Source: Micrasema longulum | Lineage: Eukaryota > Arthropoda > Insecta > Trichoptera > Brachycentridae | Direction of reading: 5' to 3' | NCBI GenBank assembly: GCA_022494885.1 | Contig: JAGVSM010005045.1 | Coordinates: 41,390 to 105,389, forward strand | DNA length: 64,000 bases | Shown here: one piece after another, positions 11,456 to 21,672 of the stretch | How the letters are laid out: the number at the start of each line of letters is the position of its first letter | Numbering within the stretch: the stretch's first letter is position 1 | The notes under the pieces: generated by a model | Database searches by the model: none | Seen by the model: the letters and a program-made list of their open reading frames with translations, nothing else | Told to the model about the DNA's origin: nothing | Program-made: the position numbers and the translations under genes

Positions 11456-11678
11456 AAATAAGTCAAAAATATGAAAAATCGACGTCATATACGAAAAAAA
11501 AACTACACTTTTTTAATATTGTATTTTATTTATTTGAAAATACAAAAATTTATTTTATTTATTTTATTTTTCAAGAATTAACGGTGCAAGTAACTTTTAC
11601 ATTACATACAAACATAATTATTTACAGTGGAGTATATACAGTAACAACTTTTTCAATGCTTACTTAGAAAGAACATAA

Positions 11679-12721
11679 TTAAAATATTGATTCCACACTA
11701 AAATGTTTTACCAGTAATTGTTTTAAAGCTGGAAATTTCAATAAAAAAATGTCACCTAAATCCGAATGTTTATTACCCAGCGCATGTAGACGATTCAGTA
11801 CTGAATTGCTAGAATATATTGAGATATGATTGTTGCAGTGATAAAGTTGAACTAGCCTAGTCACTCTAACTGGTACTTTAAAACCAATGAGGGCCAAAAT
11901 TTCAGGGCTGTCCAATACTGAATTAACGATTTTAAATAGAACTAATAAATCATTAATAGTTCTCCTGTCCCTTAATTTAATCAAATTTAATATATTTAAT
12001 AAATAATCATAATGTACAAAACATAATTGTATTCCCATGAGTTACTGGTAAGAAATTGATTAAAGGTGAGTAGGCAGGAGGTTATATTGAGTAGAGACAA
12101 TGTAGAGGAGTGACCCCAACCCAAATTTAGAGGATTGTACAGGGGGTAAATGTAGACAGTTATGAGATCATGTGCGATGGTTATGTGTATCACTGTTGTA
12201 TTTAAGCGTTAAATTTGAATTTAATTTATGTTGCAACATTTTTTTAAAGTTTTAATTATTTCATATGAAGGTAAAATACTAAATAGAATTTTATTTGTAT
12301 CAGAATGTATTTTTTTAACGTTTTTATCTCTTGGAAAACAAGGTACATTTCTTATTGCTCTATTTTGTAGAACTTGTATTTCAGCAATCCTTTTTTTCGT
12401 CGCAAATCCCCAGACACAGCTAAGATAGGATAGATGAGAGTGAAACATGGCAAAATATACGGTCCGAAGAAGTATTGTTGGAAGCGTGTTCTGAAGTCTA
12501 TATAGGATTCCAGCAATTGGCGCAATTTTAGATTTGACATGGTCAAACTGATCATTCCAGGCTAGTTTTGAATCTATGGTTGGGCCACAATATTTAGTAA
12601 CATTTTTTTTTTCCAGTTGATCTGAACCGATTTCAATATTTAAATTTATATTAAGTTTTTTTTCAAATATTAAATCGTGGGATTTTTTTGCATTTAATGT
12701 TAGTTTATGATTTTTAACCAT
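11679..12721 (-). pseudogene. LINE ORF2 thumb and C-terminal region
   Basis: Begins KLTLNAKKSHDLIF, then KYCGPTIDSKLAWNDQFDHV (family form KYLG-x-x-IDSKL-W), KIAPIAGILYRL, HSHLSYLSCVWGFATKK and VLQNRAIRNV. The last part (12038-11679) continues with RRTINDLLVLFKIVN and GFKVPVRVTR. This is the region between polymerase and stop codon in Jockey-type ORF2. It is split by a frameshift near 12040-12220. Confidence 0.8.
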
Positions 12722-13639
12722 GTCGTAAGCTGGGAAATGTCATGTTTCATTTGATTTTGTAAATTCACAAAGTTTGGACTGTTGAAGTAAATAATCGTGT
12801 CATTAGTATAAAGTTGTATTGTTCCCATGAATTTCAAGTTTGGTAGGTCATTTGAATAGATCAGGAATAGTAGTGGGCCAAGAATAGAACCTTGTGGGAC
12901 ACCACATGTTATATCCCCCATTTCACTATGCTCATCTCTCACTTCAGCAAAACATTTCCAATTTTATAAATATGAGGTTAGTAAATTAAGAAAAGTACCA
13001 CGAACTCCAATATGTTTAAATTTTTCCAATAAAATTTTATGGTTGACTGTATCAAAGGCTTTTTTGAGATATATAAAAATAGCCGCAGTGTAAAGACCTT
13101 TATCGAGATAACTTTGAACGGATGAAACAAAATCAAATGCTGCAACTTTTATATTATTGTATTTTATAAAGCCGTATTGACGTTTTGAAAGGATGTCATT
13201 TGCGTTTAGATATTTTGTTAGCCAGTCTTTAAAAAACATATTCAAACAATTTAGACCAGACTGAGAGATTAGATATCGGCCTATAATTTTGTACATTTTA
13301 ACGACAGTCACCTTCGTAAATTGGTATTTTTTTTGCGATCTTTAATTAATCTGGAAAAATATCCTGTGACAATGATTGATTAATAATAACAACAAGATGG
13401 TCAATAAGTTTAATAGATTCTGTAAGAGTATCTGATCCAGGAGCTGCTTTAGATTTAAGGAGAGAATTTAGTTTTGCGATTTCGCTTTTTTTTGTAAGTG
13501 GCATGTCGAGTGATTGATTGGCTTTCTGTTGTGTGTAAATGGTATTTTGGTCAAGCAATGTAGTTACAATAACTTCAGATAATTTTTCTCCTATTGATGG
13601 AAAAAAATCGTTGAACATTGTTGTCATTCGTTTAGACAC
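12650..13639 (-). pseudogene. LINE reverse transcriptase with mutated catalytic sites
   Basis: Motifs in order: LKSKAAPGSDTL and QSLSQDIFP (motif 0/1 region), LSKRQYGF, FIYLKKAFDTVNHKIL, CGVPQGSILGPLLFLIYSNDLP and LYTNDTIIYF. In active enzymes the first is F-x-D-L-x-KAFDTV and the last YADD. Here the catalytic Asp of motif A is Tyr and motif C reads YTND with Asn for the first Asp. With frame breaks at 13311-13346 and 12942-12964 the enzyme is dead. Confidence 0.88.
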
Positions 13640-14109
13640 AGTTTATTCTTTTCCATTTACATCTAGACCCTCACATACAGATTAAAATTGGGATCTATTA
13701 TTTGAGAAAATAGAATTGATTGTTTTCCAAGTTTTCCGTGGATGGTACAAATTTTCCTGAAATTGTTGCTTATAGAAATTAGCTTTGGCAATCTTTCGGT
13801 GGTTTCTGACATCATTTCTAGCTCTGTTTTTAAGATGCATACGATTAATATTACAGTAATCAAGTTTCTATTGTCGGTGTAGAATATTCCTTTATATCTA
13901 TTTTTATTTATAGATCTAGTTGAGTTTTTGCTGTGGACAATACCTATTCTTACATGTTCATCAAAATTATTATAGTTTTCATTGATATTATTTAAATGAT
14001 TAAAACTATGGCTTTGAAAATACGTTTTAAGTTTTTGGCAGTCTATCTTTGTATCTTCATGAAGTTTGTATATTCTGTTATTTGGGCAGATTTTAATGTT
14101 GTTTTTATA

Positions 14110-14395
14110 ATCATATATGAGTAAGTTATGGTCGCTGAGAAGATCATCCATATTTGAAATAACGCCGGATATGTTTTTTTGTGTTTAGAATAAAGTGATC
14201 AATCAAAGAAGAGCAGTTTTGGGTGATTCTTGTAAGCAATGTTATGTTGCAAATACGAAAATTGTACGATCGTAATGTGTTCATATAGCGACTAGTATGT
14301 TCGTTGTTTTTAAGAATATCTACGTTAAAATCCCCAATAATAATCATTTTTAGATCACTATTTATTTTAAAACTTTTAGATTTGGTTAAGTAAGT
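14110..14395 (-). pseudogene. LINE AP-endonuclease C-terminal half
   Basis: MIIIGDFNVDIL carries the GDFN motif, TRITQNCSSLIDHFIL matches the SS-LIDHI motif, and after a frame break DLLSDHNLLIYDY supplies the SDH catalytic motif. Together these are the second half of the apurinic-type endonuclease that nicks target DNA in Jockey-superfamily LINEs. The N-terminal half is missing, so it is inactive. Confidence 0.85.
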
Positions 14396-14654
14396 CATCA
14401 TTATCATTATTATTCCCTTTTCGCTTTTAATAGTGCATAGAGAACTGCATTGGTACTCCAATCGTGGTGAAATTTTAGCACTTTTGTTACACGAAGGCAA
14501 AATGATCAGTCTTACGTTTTAGGTACCAGTTCAGGGACTATAAAATATTATCGTGTAAAAACACTTTTTAAAATAAATATTTCATGTCGGGAATCAAACC
14601 CGCGACATGTTGCATGGTCAACAAACGCGCTGACTATTACACCACTGGGCCGAC
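14396..14654 (-). mobile_element. SINE-B copy directly abutting the truncated LINE
   Basis: On the minus strand: head GTCGGCCCAGTGGTGTAATA with B box GGGTTTGATTCCCGAC, body with GTGTTTTTACACGATAAT and CTGAACTGGTACC, and a (GAT)n-like tail ending at 14396. The LINE endonuclease frame starts right after the tail, so either the SINE inserted there or the LINE was cut off by it. Confidence 0.85.
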
Positions 14655-14712
14655 TTAACAAAATAAGTCAGATTTATGAAAAATCGACTTATGTACGAAA
14701 AATAACCTACGT

Positions 14713-14875
14713 GTAAACATTAATATAATATTTCTGACAACTTATTATGTTAGGTGTGAGTACCGTTATTTTTTTCTATTTATATTTCCAAAGTACACGG
14801 TGAAGGCGCTATCAATTATCAACTAATTTGCTTTTTTTTATTTAATCATATATACAAGGTATTCTTTAAACCCTG
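14713..14875. other. Unassigned sequence
   Basis: AT-rich flank between the LINE/SINE block and the next MITE; nothing supported. Confidence 0.4.
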
Positions 14876-15168
14876 TCACGACCGAAACCACGATGATCAG
14901 TCCGGGAAAGAAGGCATATTAGCATATTTAAAAAAATATTTTGAACAAAGAAAACTTTAAGAAATAAAATATTTAAAAGAACTAATGGTTGCTTACTTCT
15001 GCAGGGGAAAAGTGAGGAGAGCGCAGCCCCGCAGTGCCAGCGCATCAGACTTTTTCTCTCCTCTCCTTTATTTTTTAGTTTTTTTTTCGTTCTAAAAAAA
15101 TATTTAAATGTGCCAATATGTCTTCTTGCTCATACTGATCACCGTGCTTTTGAATGTGACAGGGTTAA
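14876..15168. mobile_element. TTAA-flanked fold-back MITE, possibly piggyBac-derived
   Basis: The inverted repeats are about 75 bp. The left starts ACCCTGTCACGACCGAAACC (14880), the right ends GTGACAGGGTTAA (15156-15168), and inside both arms share TGATCAGT, CATATT and ATTTAAA words. TTAA occurs at 14876-14879 and 15165-15168. CCCTG...CAGGG ends on TTAA suggest piggyBac ancestry, but there is one extra A at the left. The central part (15000-15070) is GC-richer and codes for nothing visible. Confidence 0.7.
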
Positions 15169-16599
15169 ATGAAAACCCTGTTTTGTTTAATTTTTTTTTG
15201 TACTCCCAGGTTTTGTACTACAACAAACTCATTTTAAGACAGAATAATATTTACATAAAGAATTTTTCTTTGAAGTTTTAAAAGAAAGTTCTTACAATAG
15301 TAATATAGGAACAACTTATAATGTGTACATCAAACTGAAATAAGATAGCAAGTTTAGTAAATAATACAAAGAAGTTAAAACATATCATAAAAAAAAATTA
15401 AATTAAACATTTACATACAGTAAGAAATAAATATCCGAGGAAAACGAAAAACTTAAAACTAAATTTCACCTCTCACGTACCTCCTCAAGGACTAATTTTT
15501 TTAATGAATATAGTCATTTTTTGGCGATCTATAGGACTCCGGTAGCCTGTTGTACTCACTACAAGCAAGGTACAGCAGAGACCTTAGACCATACCTTAAT
15601 CGTACCATACCTTAACCGTAATCCAAGTACGTGAATATTTTGACTTTGTCACTTATTATACTGGTGGACGTCACGATTGAAGGTATAGCCAATATTAGTG
15701 AGGGAGTCTTTATTTACGCCCTACAGCGCTGTTTTAATACAATTATGAAGAATACGATATTAACTGAATTATTGTAAGTTTTTTTTTATTCTCTCCTCTT
15801 GTTCTCTTCTTTTGGAAAGCAACAGACACAACTTATGTCAAAACCCAATACAATAATTCCTGAAGGTACTAATGCAGTACCCTTTACCAAGTTAGATACG
15901 AAGATGTAAAGGAAGCACCCTTAAGAAATTATTTCACTTAAATGGCACATTATAAGTTATTTAATATGATAATTACAATATATTAATTGAATAAACAGAA
16001 CGTTAGGTATACCGAATCAAAGCTTTTATTAACCTTATAACATTTCCTTATCCCCTTAAAAATAATACGATTTGACTCAATTTAAATATCCAACACAATG
16101 CAATAATCGGTACGATACACTACGAAAGTATCGCGAGCAGCTTTGGTAACTTTATTCTATTGATTTAATGAAGTAGGTATCGAAAATGCTCACTTTCGTC
16201 TACTTTAAGTTCCATTTTTAAAGCTTGTAATCAAATTGTCGATTTATTAATAGTCTGAGAACCATGAATTATTATTTGATTTATTTATTGATTCACAATA
16301 TATGCATTATTTTTTTATTTTAAACATTTGGATGTCTCGTTCTAGGTGAGACATTTTTTTAAATTCTTTAATATGCCTTATTAAATATTATAAAATTATA
16401 ACCTCAAATACACATTAAACCGGATAAAATCATATAAAACTAACACTATAAATAAATAGAGTTGTCTTCCTATTTGGCACGATCCTTTCATCAATTCATG
16501 CGCAAACCACCTCCATTTTCGATTTCTTTATTTTATTTTATTTGCTATTTTTTTTTTTTTTTAAGTTTGCTTATTTGCAATACATAGTGAATAAAATAA
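15169..16599. other. Unassigned sequence
   Basis: A short tandem word (accataccttaa repeated at 15587 and 15603) is the only structure noted. The stretch 15480-15720 is more complex but has no recognisable frame. The rest is AT-rich. Confidence 0.4.
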
Positions 16600-17035
16600 T
16601 ATTTTCATTTATTTTACTTACATATCTATTAACATCATTTTACATAATACAATTTTGAGATTCCGTTTTTTTATTAAATGGCAGCCTTATTTTATCCTTA
16701 TTTCTAGTAATATATTTATGGAAATTTTTGTTAAGCACTATCTTATTAATAAAGTATTTGGGCATTTGATTGTTAAAAAATTTAAATATAAAAACAAGCA
16801 TATTATATCTCAGTATCTTTTTTATTGTTATCCAATTAAGATCTTCTCTTATTTTTTCTGTTTTATTTTACCTACTTTTCTTTAGCACTATTCTTGTGGC
16901 TCTGTTTTAAAGTATTTACAATTTATATAGATTTCCGTCATTGGCTAAAAATAGTACTGTTGAGCCGTAATCTATATGTGGAATGATTATTGTTTTATAT
17001 TTAGTAATTTTATAATGACAGTACTTACTTAATGT
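16600..17035 (-). pseudogene. LINE ORF2 C-terminal fragment (PHIDYG/TRN group)
   Basis: From 17030 on the minus strand: YKTIIIPHIDYGSTVLFLA, then LQ-x-LQNRATRIVLKK after a stop, then in another frame LNWITIKKILRYNMLVFIFK, MPKYFINKIVLN and YITRNKDKIRLPF. These are the thumb-to-C-terminus motifs of Jockey-superfamily LINEs (IPH-x-DYG, QNRA-x-RI, W-I-x-x-R, H-x-Y-x-TRN). One frameshift and one stop separate the parts. Confidence 0.75.
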
Positions 17036-18755
17036 CCTTATGGACAGTGAAAGTAGGAGTTATATATACTTAATATACGTATATACTTACTTTAGTGAAG
17101 AATAAGACCAATATACTTTGACCAAAACTTGTGTCTGTGTTTAATTCCTTTTGCAGCATTATGGTGGAGCGTCTAGTAATTGTACTTTGTAAAATAGGAG
17201 GAAGTGAATACTTTTATATGCGTATATAAATAAAAAGTTTTCATAAATTTGTTCAACATACATAACAAAGGGGAGTTTGTTCCGACTTTAAAGGCTAAAG
17301 TTTAAAATAACCAAAATATTTTAAATAATTCCTTAAGAACAAGGTGTTACCAAATATTATTTTAAATTCGCAAAAAATATTTCAGGTCTCAAAAGGTTAA
17401 GGTATATGTCGAAAATAATTCCTGTGTTGTTATAGTAAAATTCAGTAATTATCTCAAATGATACTTAAAATATTATTGCTGAATTGATCGTTGTTATTCA
17501 GAAAGCAGCCAGCCATAGAAAAGTGGAACTGAGATAATAGCACATTTGTGAAAAAAGGCAATAATCAAATTTAATTAAAAGATAAAACGTTTTTACTTTT
17601 ATAATTTTTAAAGTCTGGCTAACCACATAACCCAAAATGAGCATTTTGCAAAAAAAGAGCCAGATCTAATTTTAAATGATACCTCATTCAAACTTTGAAT
17701 ATGGTGACATTCTGTATTTAAATATATTTTTTACTATAGGTGTTTTTAGATGGCTGAATTTATAAACGTAAAATGTTTGTGTGTTTATCCATTTTATTTA
17801 TTTAAGAGAACTGGATTGCTGGAGGAATTAATTTTCCCATCAGCATCTATGCTATAAGATTTTTCTAGTGATATGGGTGTTTTCTGCAAATTGAGAAATG
17901 CCGTTATTGTGATAAAAAAATATTTAACAGGTGATTTTTACAGTTTTTTGTACAAAAACAGTCAGGTTGTTTTTAACAAACAAAACACGGAATTAACCCT
18001 ACTAAACCCGGTAACACCAATATCTCATTTTTTCAAAATTGCGGGTTGGCTGCTTTTTGCATAACTTCGTTCAATTTATCTGTGTGAAACGTTAAGATGT
18101 TGCATCGTTTCAAAAAAAAATAGTTGGGAAAATAGGAAAAATGCTTACACAAAAGTTCTTGTCTTTCATGTCAAAAAATAACAAGGCCTTTTGCATGATA
18201 AACTAAACAGATTCTTTTCACCCTTAAATCATAACGATGTTCCCGCTAACAAGCTACAGGGGCCAAACTGTCCATTGCCAAAAAAGAAAATAAGTTGTAA
18301 GAGTAACAGACTCTTGAACTTTGCCTCCGGGAATAACAAAATAACCGTAAATAATTTGTAGTTACGACTTTCATGTGAGGGGTTCTTACTTTTACGTTTA
18401 TCTGATATAACCTACTTGGTACCCTGGTTTCGTGGTAACATTTTCTAGAAATTTCTTGAAGGCTTTTGAATCTTAGGTTCAATGGTGCAAGACTGCCTTT
18501 ATTTTCGTAGTTTTATGATAAATATCTGTACCTCAGAGGCAGACGGGTGCAAATCCAAACGTCAAATGTTCAACAAGAGTCTAAAGAATCTTCTTTCTCT
18601 ATGTGATTTCTAATTATTTATAGCATTTATTTGTTTTTTCAGTATATTAATACAATGTTTTTATTTTTTTATTACAAGACTTACATTTCTTCAAAATCAA
18701 TAGACATCAATATGTTTCTTTTTTGGGTGATACCGTGTGTGTTGGATTCGTTCCA
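17036..18755. other. Mostly unassigned; one word shared with the 25.6-kb MITE
   Basis: 17500-17565 (CAGAAAGCAGCCAGCCATAG and following AACTGAGATAATAGCACATTTGT words) is the reverse complement of the right end of the MITE at 25597-25941. At 17125-17185 AACTTGTGTCTGTGTTTAA followed by GCAGCATTATGGTGGAGCG resembles an LTR end with adjoining primer site, but I cannot find the rest. No gene is supported. Confidence 0.4.
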
Positions 18756-19140
18756 AAGTTTCGGCTACCATTGTAGGAGCCATCTTCAAGGTAAACTGAG
18801 TGTTTTGTAGAAAAAAGTTTGTGTTTAGATACAAGTAATTTGTACCGTGTCGCAGTCGGCAGTATGCACATTTCTATTCATTTTTGTAGTATGTAGTGCT
18901 GAGAACCATGTTGAGTTTGATTTAAGCCCGTCGTCTTTATTTATGTTATTTGGGTGTCTGTGTATTTCAATTGCCTCTTTTAGTATTCGTGCATTGTAGT
19001 AACTGGGTTTATGCAAAATTTTCGGTTTAAATGCGAAAAAATGTCCGGTGTCTATAAAATGTGCCTACTGCCGACTGCGACACGATAATAATTACTAGTA
19101 ATTAAACACACACTTTTTTTAAAAAACACTCAGTTTCGGT
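18756..19140 (-). mobile_element. Penelope-like element fragment within an inverted repeat
   Basis: Two arms of about 80 bp, 18793-18873 and 19058-19136, are near-perfect inverted copies sharing GTGTCGCAGTCGGCAGTA and AAACTGAGTGTTTT. Between and into them, the minus strand encodes the end of a GIY-YIG endonuclease. Beyond the left arm lies CTTGAAGATGGCTCCTACAA then GGTAGCCGAAAC, a layout like the terminal repeat of Penelope-like retroelements. Inverted terminal copies from aberrant integration are characteristic of that class. Confidence 0.7.
18890..19065 (-). pseudogene. Penelope-like GIY-YIG endonuclease C-terminal remnant
   Basis: Read from about 19065: AHFIDTGHFF, KPKIL, SYYNARILKEAIEIHRHPNN, NKDDGLK and STW. 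The family pattern is H-x-x-x-TGH, then KIL, then R-x-x-REAIEI-x-KHPNN-x-N-R-D-x-G and a Trp, which fits well. This domain cuts target DNA during Penelope transposition. The polymerase part is absent, so the copy is dead. Confidence 0.72.
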
Positions 19141-19535
19141 CTTTTCTAGTTAAAATATGTAGGTGATCACGTTTTTTTATACATTTTATTAAATTGTCTG
19201 AGATCTAAGGTGTATTTTTTTTTGTTTGTGAGTAAGTTTTGATGTTTCAGAATTTTCATTTATTTGTGTATTGAGGATGTCCAAATAGTTTTTCATGGCT
19301 TCACTTGCTTTTTTTTTGAGTAAGGATGTTTGTCCATTTTTCCTCTTTCAGTTTTATTCTGTCATATTTTATTCGTACATATACTTTTCTAGTAGTGTCA
19401 GTCTCTTTTCCCTATTATTTCCAGAAATGTGATGTAATGATCTGTGACTGCAGATTTTATTACAGCTGTGTCTTCTCCTGTTGACGATTTAATTCGAATG
19501 TGGTCAAGGGAAGTTATAGTTTTTGGTGTGACTCT
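19141..19535. other. Unassigned sequence
   Basis: AT-rich; nothing supported. Confidence 0.4.
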
Positions 19536-19539
19536 AATT

Positions 19540-20216
19540 GGAGCATCTATACCTATTTTTTACTACGCTCACCAGCTGTAATTTGCTACCATCTGGAATG
19601 TGTACAAGACATCAAATATTTAGGAATTTTTATTAACGCAATATATTGCTCACTTGTTTGTCCTCTTTTAGAATATGCATCTGTGATCTGGTCTCCCTTC
19701 TATGTAGGCCAGATAAACCATATCAAATCGGTGCAACATCGTTTGCTAAGAAAAGAAGCATGGAATATTGGCCTCGCGAGTGGAGACTACACTTCCGGAG
19801 AAATGGAGTCAATATTAAAAATCTCAAGTCTACAAAAACGTAGAAATAACATTGATTCCATATTTAAATTTAATTTACTAAATGGCTTAATTGATGTACC
19901 ATCGTTACTGGAACAAGTGGCATTTAATGTTCCAATCCGCCAGTTGCTAAATAATAATGTGCTGTTCCTCGATCAACACAGCACAAACTATGGCTTGCAT
20001 GCACGAATGTCCCGATTGTGTCGTATTGTTAACTCGAGACAAGATCTGGACTTTTTTGGTGTAAGTTTTCATAGATTTAAAAAATCACTAAGATAAACCG
20101 GATCATTAATTTTATTTAGTTGTATTTTATTTTATTATTGCCTGTGTTTATTATAAAAAAATGTATTAAAAATCGTTAGAATGGACTGCATAAGTCTGTC
20201 AAATAAATAAATAAAC
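19540..20216 (+). pseudogene. Jockey-like LINE, 5'-truncated ORF2 end and 3' UTR
   Basis: A frame open to 20096 reads VQDIKYLGIFIN, then IYCSLVCPLLEYASVIWSP, IKSVQHRLLRKEAW, ISSLQKRRNNIDSIFKFNLLNG, DVPSLLEQVAFNVP, ARMSRLCRIVNSRQDLDFF and RFKKSLR before a stop. IKYLG is normally followed by about 45 residues before LYCSLV; here they are joined, an in-frame deletion. The 3' UTR ends GTCAAATAAATAAATAAAC near 20212. Relatives lie at 23.0, 30.8, 52.4 and 53.2 kb. Confidence 0.88.
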
Positions 20217-21215
20217 TAAGTGGTATCAGAAGAAGTATAAAAATTGAAAAACTGTTTTTAGGCTTTCAATTTACATTATTTCAACTGATTATGAACCGGT
20301 TTTGTGCCCTTGGGTGACGCGAGGCAAGTGGGATGCAAGGCTATTTCCTGCCTCTGGAAACATTCCGGCCAGGAAACCGGAAAGTGGGGGAGGTCGCAGG
20401 ACGAGGCGTGCGACAGCGCTTTGTTATCAAACAATTGCGAGACAAAACGTACCGTGGATGTAATTTCCAGTACACATAAGTCCTTTTCAAGCTTATTCGT
20501 CATAATAATTATATCGTTATAAATAGACAAAGAGTCTTTTGATATTAAAAATGTTGAACTTTTTTCATTTATAGTGAAATAACCAAGTGACGCTAAAATT
20601 GTACAGACTTTCCATTTAAAAAAGATTGATATTTATGTTAACACTTTGAGTACTGGCCGAATACACAGAATTTTCCCTATGCCCGGCACATTTTTGTAAA
20701 ATTTCATACTTTGTGAAGGGTTTCTCAAAAGTTTCATAATTATGAAAACACTGAATTAAATCAGTTGATACTTCTCATATTTATTTGAAACAATTTGTTC
20801 AGTCATTTTTTATGATAGTTTTTCCAACATTAGCCTTTAGGGATAGCCACATTGCAATATTCGCACATATGATGGGTCTCACTCTTTTTTTTGTGCTTTG
20901 TATCCCAGAGCCGTGTAAACACATAATTATAATAACCACGCCTTGTGTCCCGGTCCCGTGTTTTCCCGTTGTTTACCAGCAGCAAAAAAGTACAAATAAA
21001 AGCCACAAGAAGTCCATAAAATGCACTTTTTTAGACAGCTCGTAAACCACGTGAAAACATGTGACCTGGACACAACTCCTGGTTATAACATCACTACTCT
21101 CTCAGCTACTCTGTTTATACAGAATCTAATAAATGCACTTAGGGTATCAAAATCGGTTTTTTTCTGTCAACATCTAACTTTATAAGAGCTCACATGCATC
21201 ATCTCCCATTACATA
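20217..21215. other. Unassigned; includes a GC-richer patch
   Basis: 20285-20450 is clearly GC-richer (CTGCCTCTGGAAACATTCC, GGGGGAGGTCGCAGGACG), with short open frames on both strands, but I recognise no domain or RNA. It could be a repeat fragment or an old exon. The rest is AT-rich. Confidence 0.35.
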
Positions 21216-21221
21216 CTTTTA

Positions 21222-21672
21222 ATCTTCTATGTTCATACATATTTTCATGTACTCACGCCGATTATTTCCACCTTTTTTATATTCGAGTATTTGTTGGATT
21301 CGGTCATTCCATGTCTTTCTCGGTCTTCTTCGATTTCTAATACATCAACATTCACATCGTAAATCTTTTTCGCTGTCAATTCGCTCCATATACACCTCTC
21401 TCCCGCTTTCACTCCCACCAAATCTACTATATACTGTTGTGTCTTTCTACTTTCTTTTATAATATTTTTTTATGTATACATATGTCCTTGAAAATGCCAT
21501 TGGGTGTTTTTATAAATAAAGAAATATGTCCTCACCAATGCAGAACTCTTTTCTAGATTCTATCCATAGTTTTTATCTCAGCCTCACATAATGCACGAAT
21601 CTCAACATTTGGACATCATAGTTTTACAGCACATTAGCCTGAGAGACCGATTTTTGACAGCATTCTACATAC
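21222..21672 (-). pseudogene. RTE-like LINE copy 2, interrupted by another LINE tail
   Basis: On the plus strand, 21222-21391 and 21526-21672 align in order with 8200-8545 (shared words ACATCAACATTC, ACATCGTA, GTCTTTCTCGGTCTTC), so it is a second minus-strand copy of the same RTE-like C-terminus, more decayed. The alignment is broken by a 134-bp insert at 21392-21525. Confidence 0.8.
21392..21525 (+). mobile_element. Very short 5'-truncated Jockey-like LINE tail nested in the RTE copy
   Basis: Starts ACACCTCTCTCCCGCTTTCA and ends in an AATAAAGAA-like tail. The same sequence, in reverse, forms the 3' UTR that follows a recognisable LINE C-terminus at 53047-53330. It is therefore a 3'-end-only copy of that LINE inserted in an older RTE fragment. 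Confidence 0.75.

Larger units (their letters stand above)
11513..14395 (-). mobile_element. Decayed Jockey-type LINE, 5'-truncated in the endonuclease
   Basis: The longest element of the window, read on the minus strand. Order: part of the endonuclease (14395-14110), reverse transcriptase (about 13600-12650), thumb and C-terminus (12600-11679), then an A-rich 3' end (TTATTTTATTT words on the plus strand, 11515-11580). The 5' end abuts a SINE-B at 14396. It is broken into at least six frames. Imperfect copies of one about 50-bp sequence lie outside both ends (11458-11510 and 14659-14712), perhaps a diverged target duplication. Confidence 0.85.

Noticed and set aside
18246..18482. 78-codon minus-strand gene
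   Set aside because: No domain, and no supporting context; probably chance.
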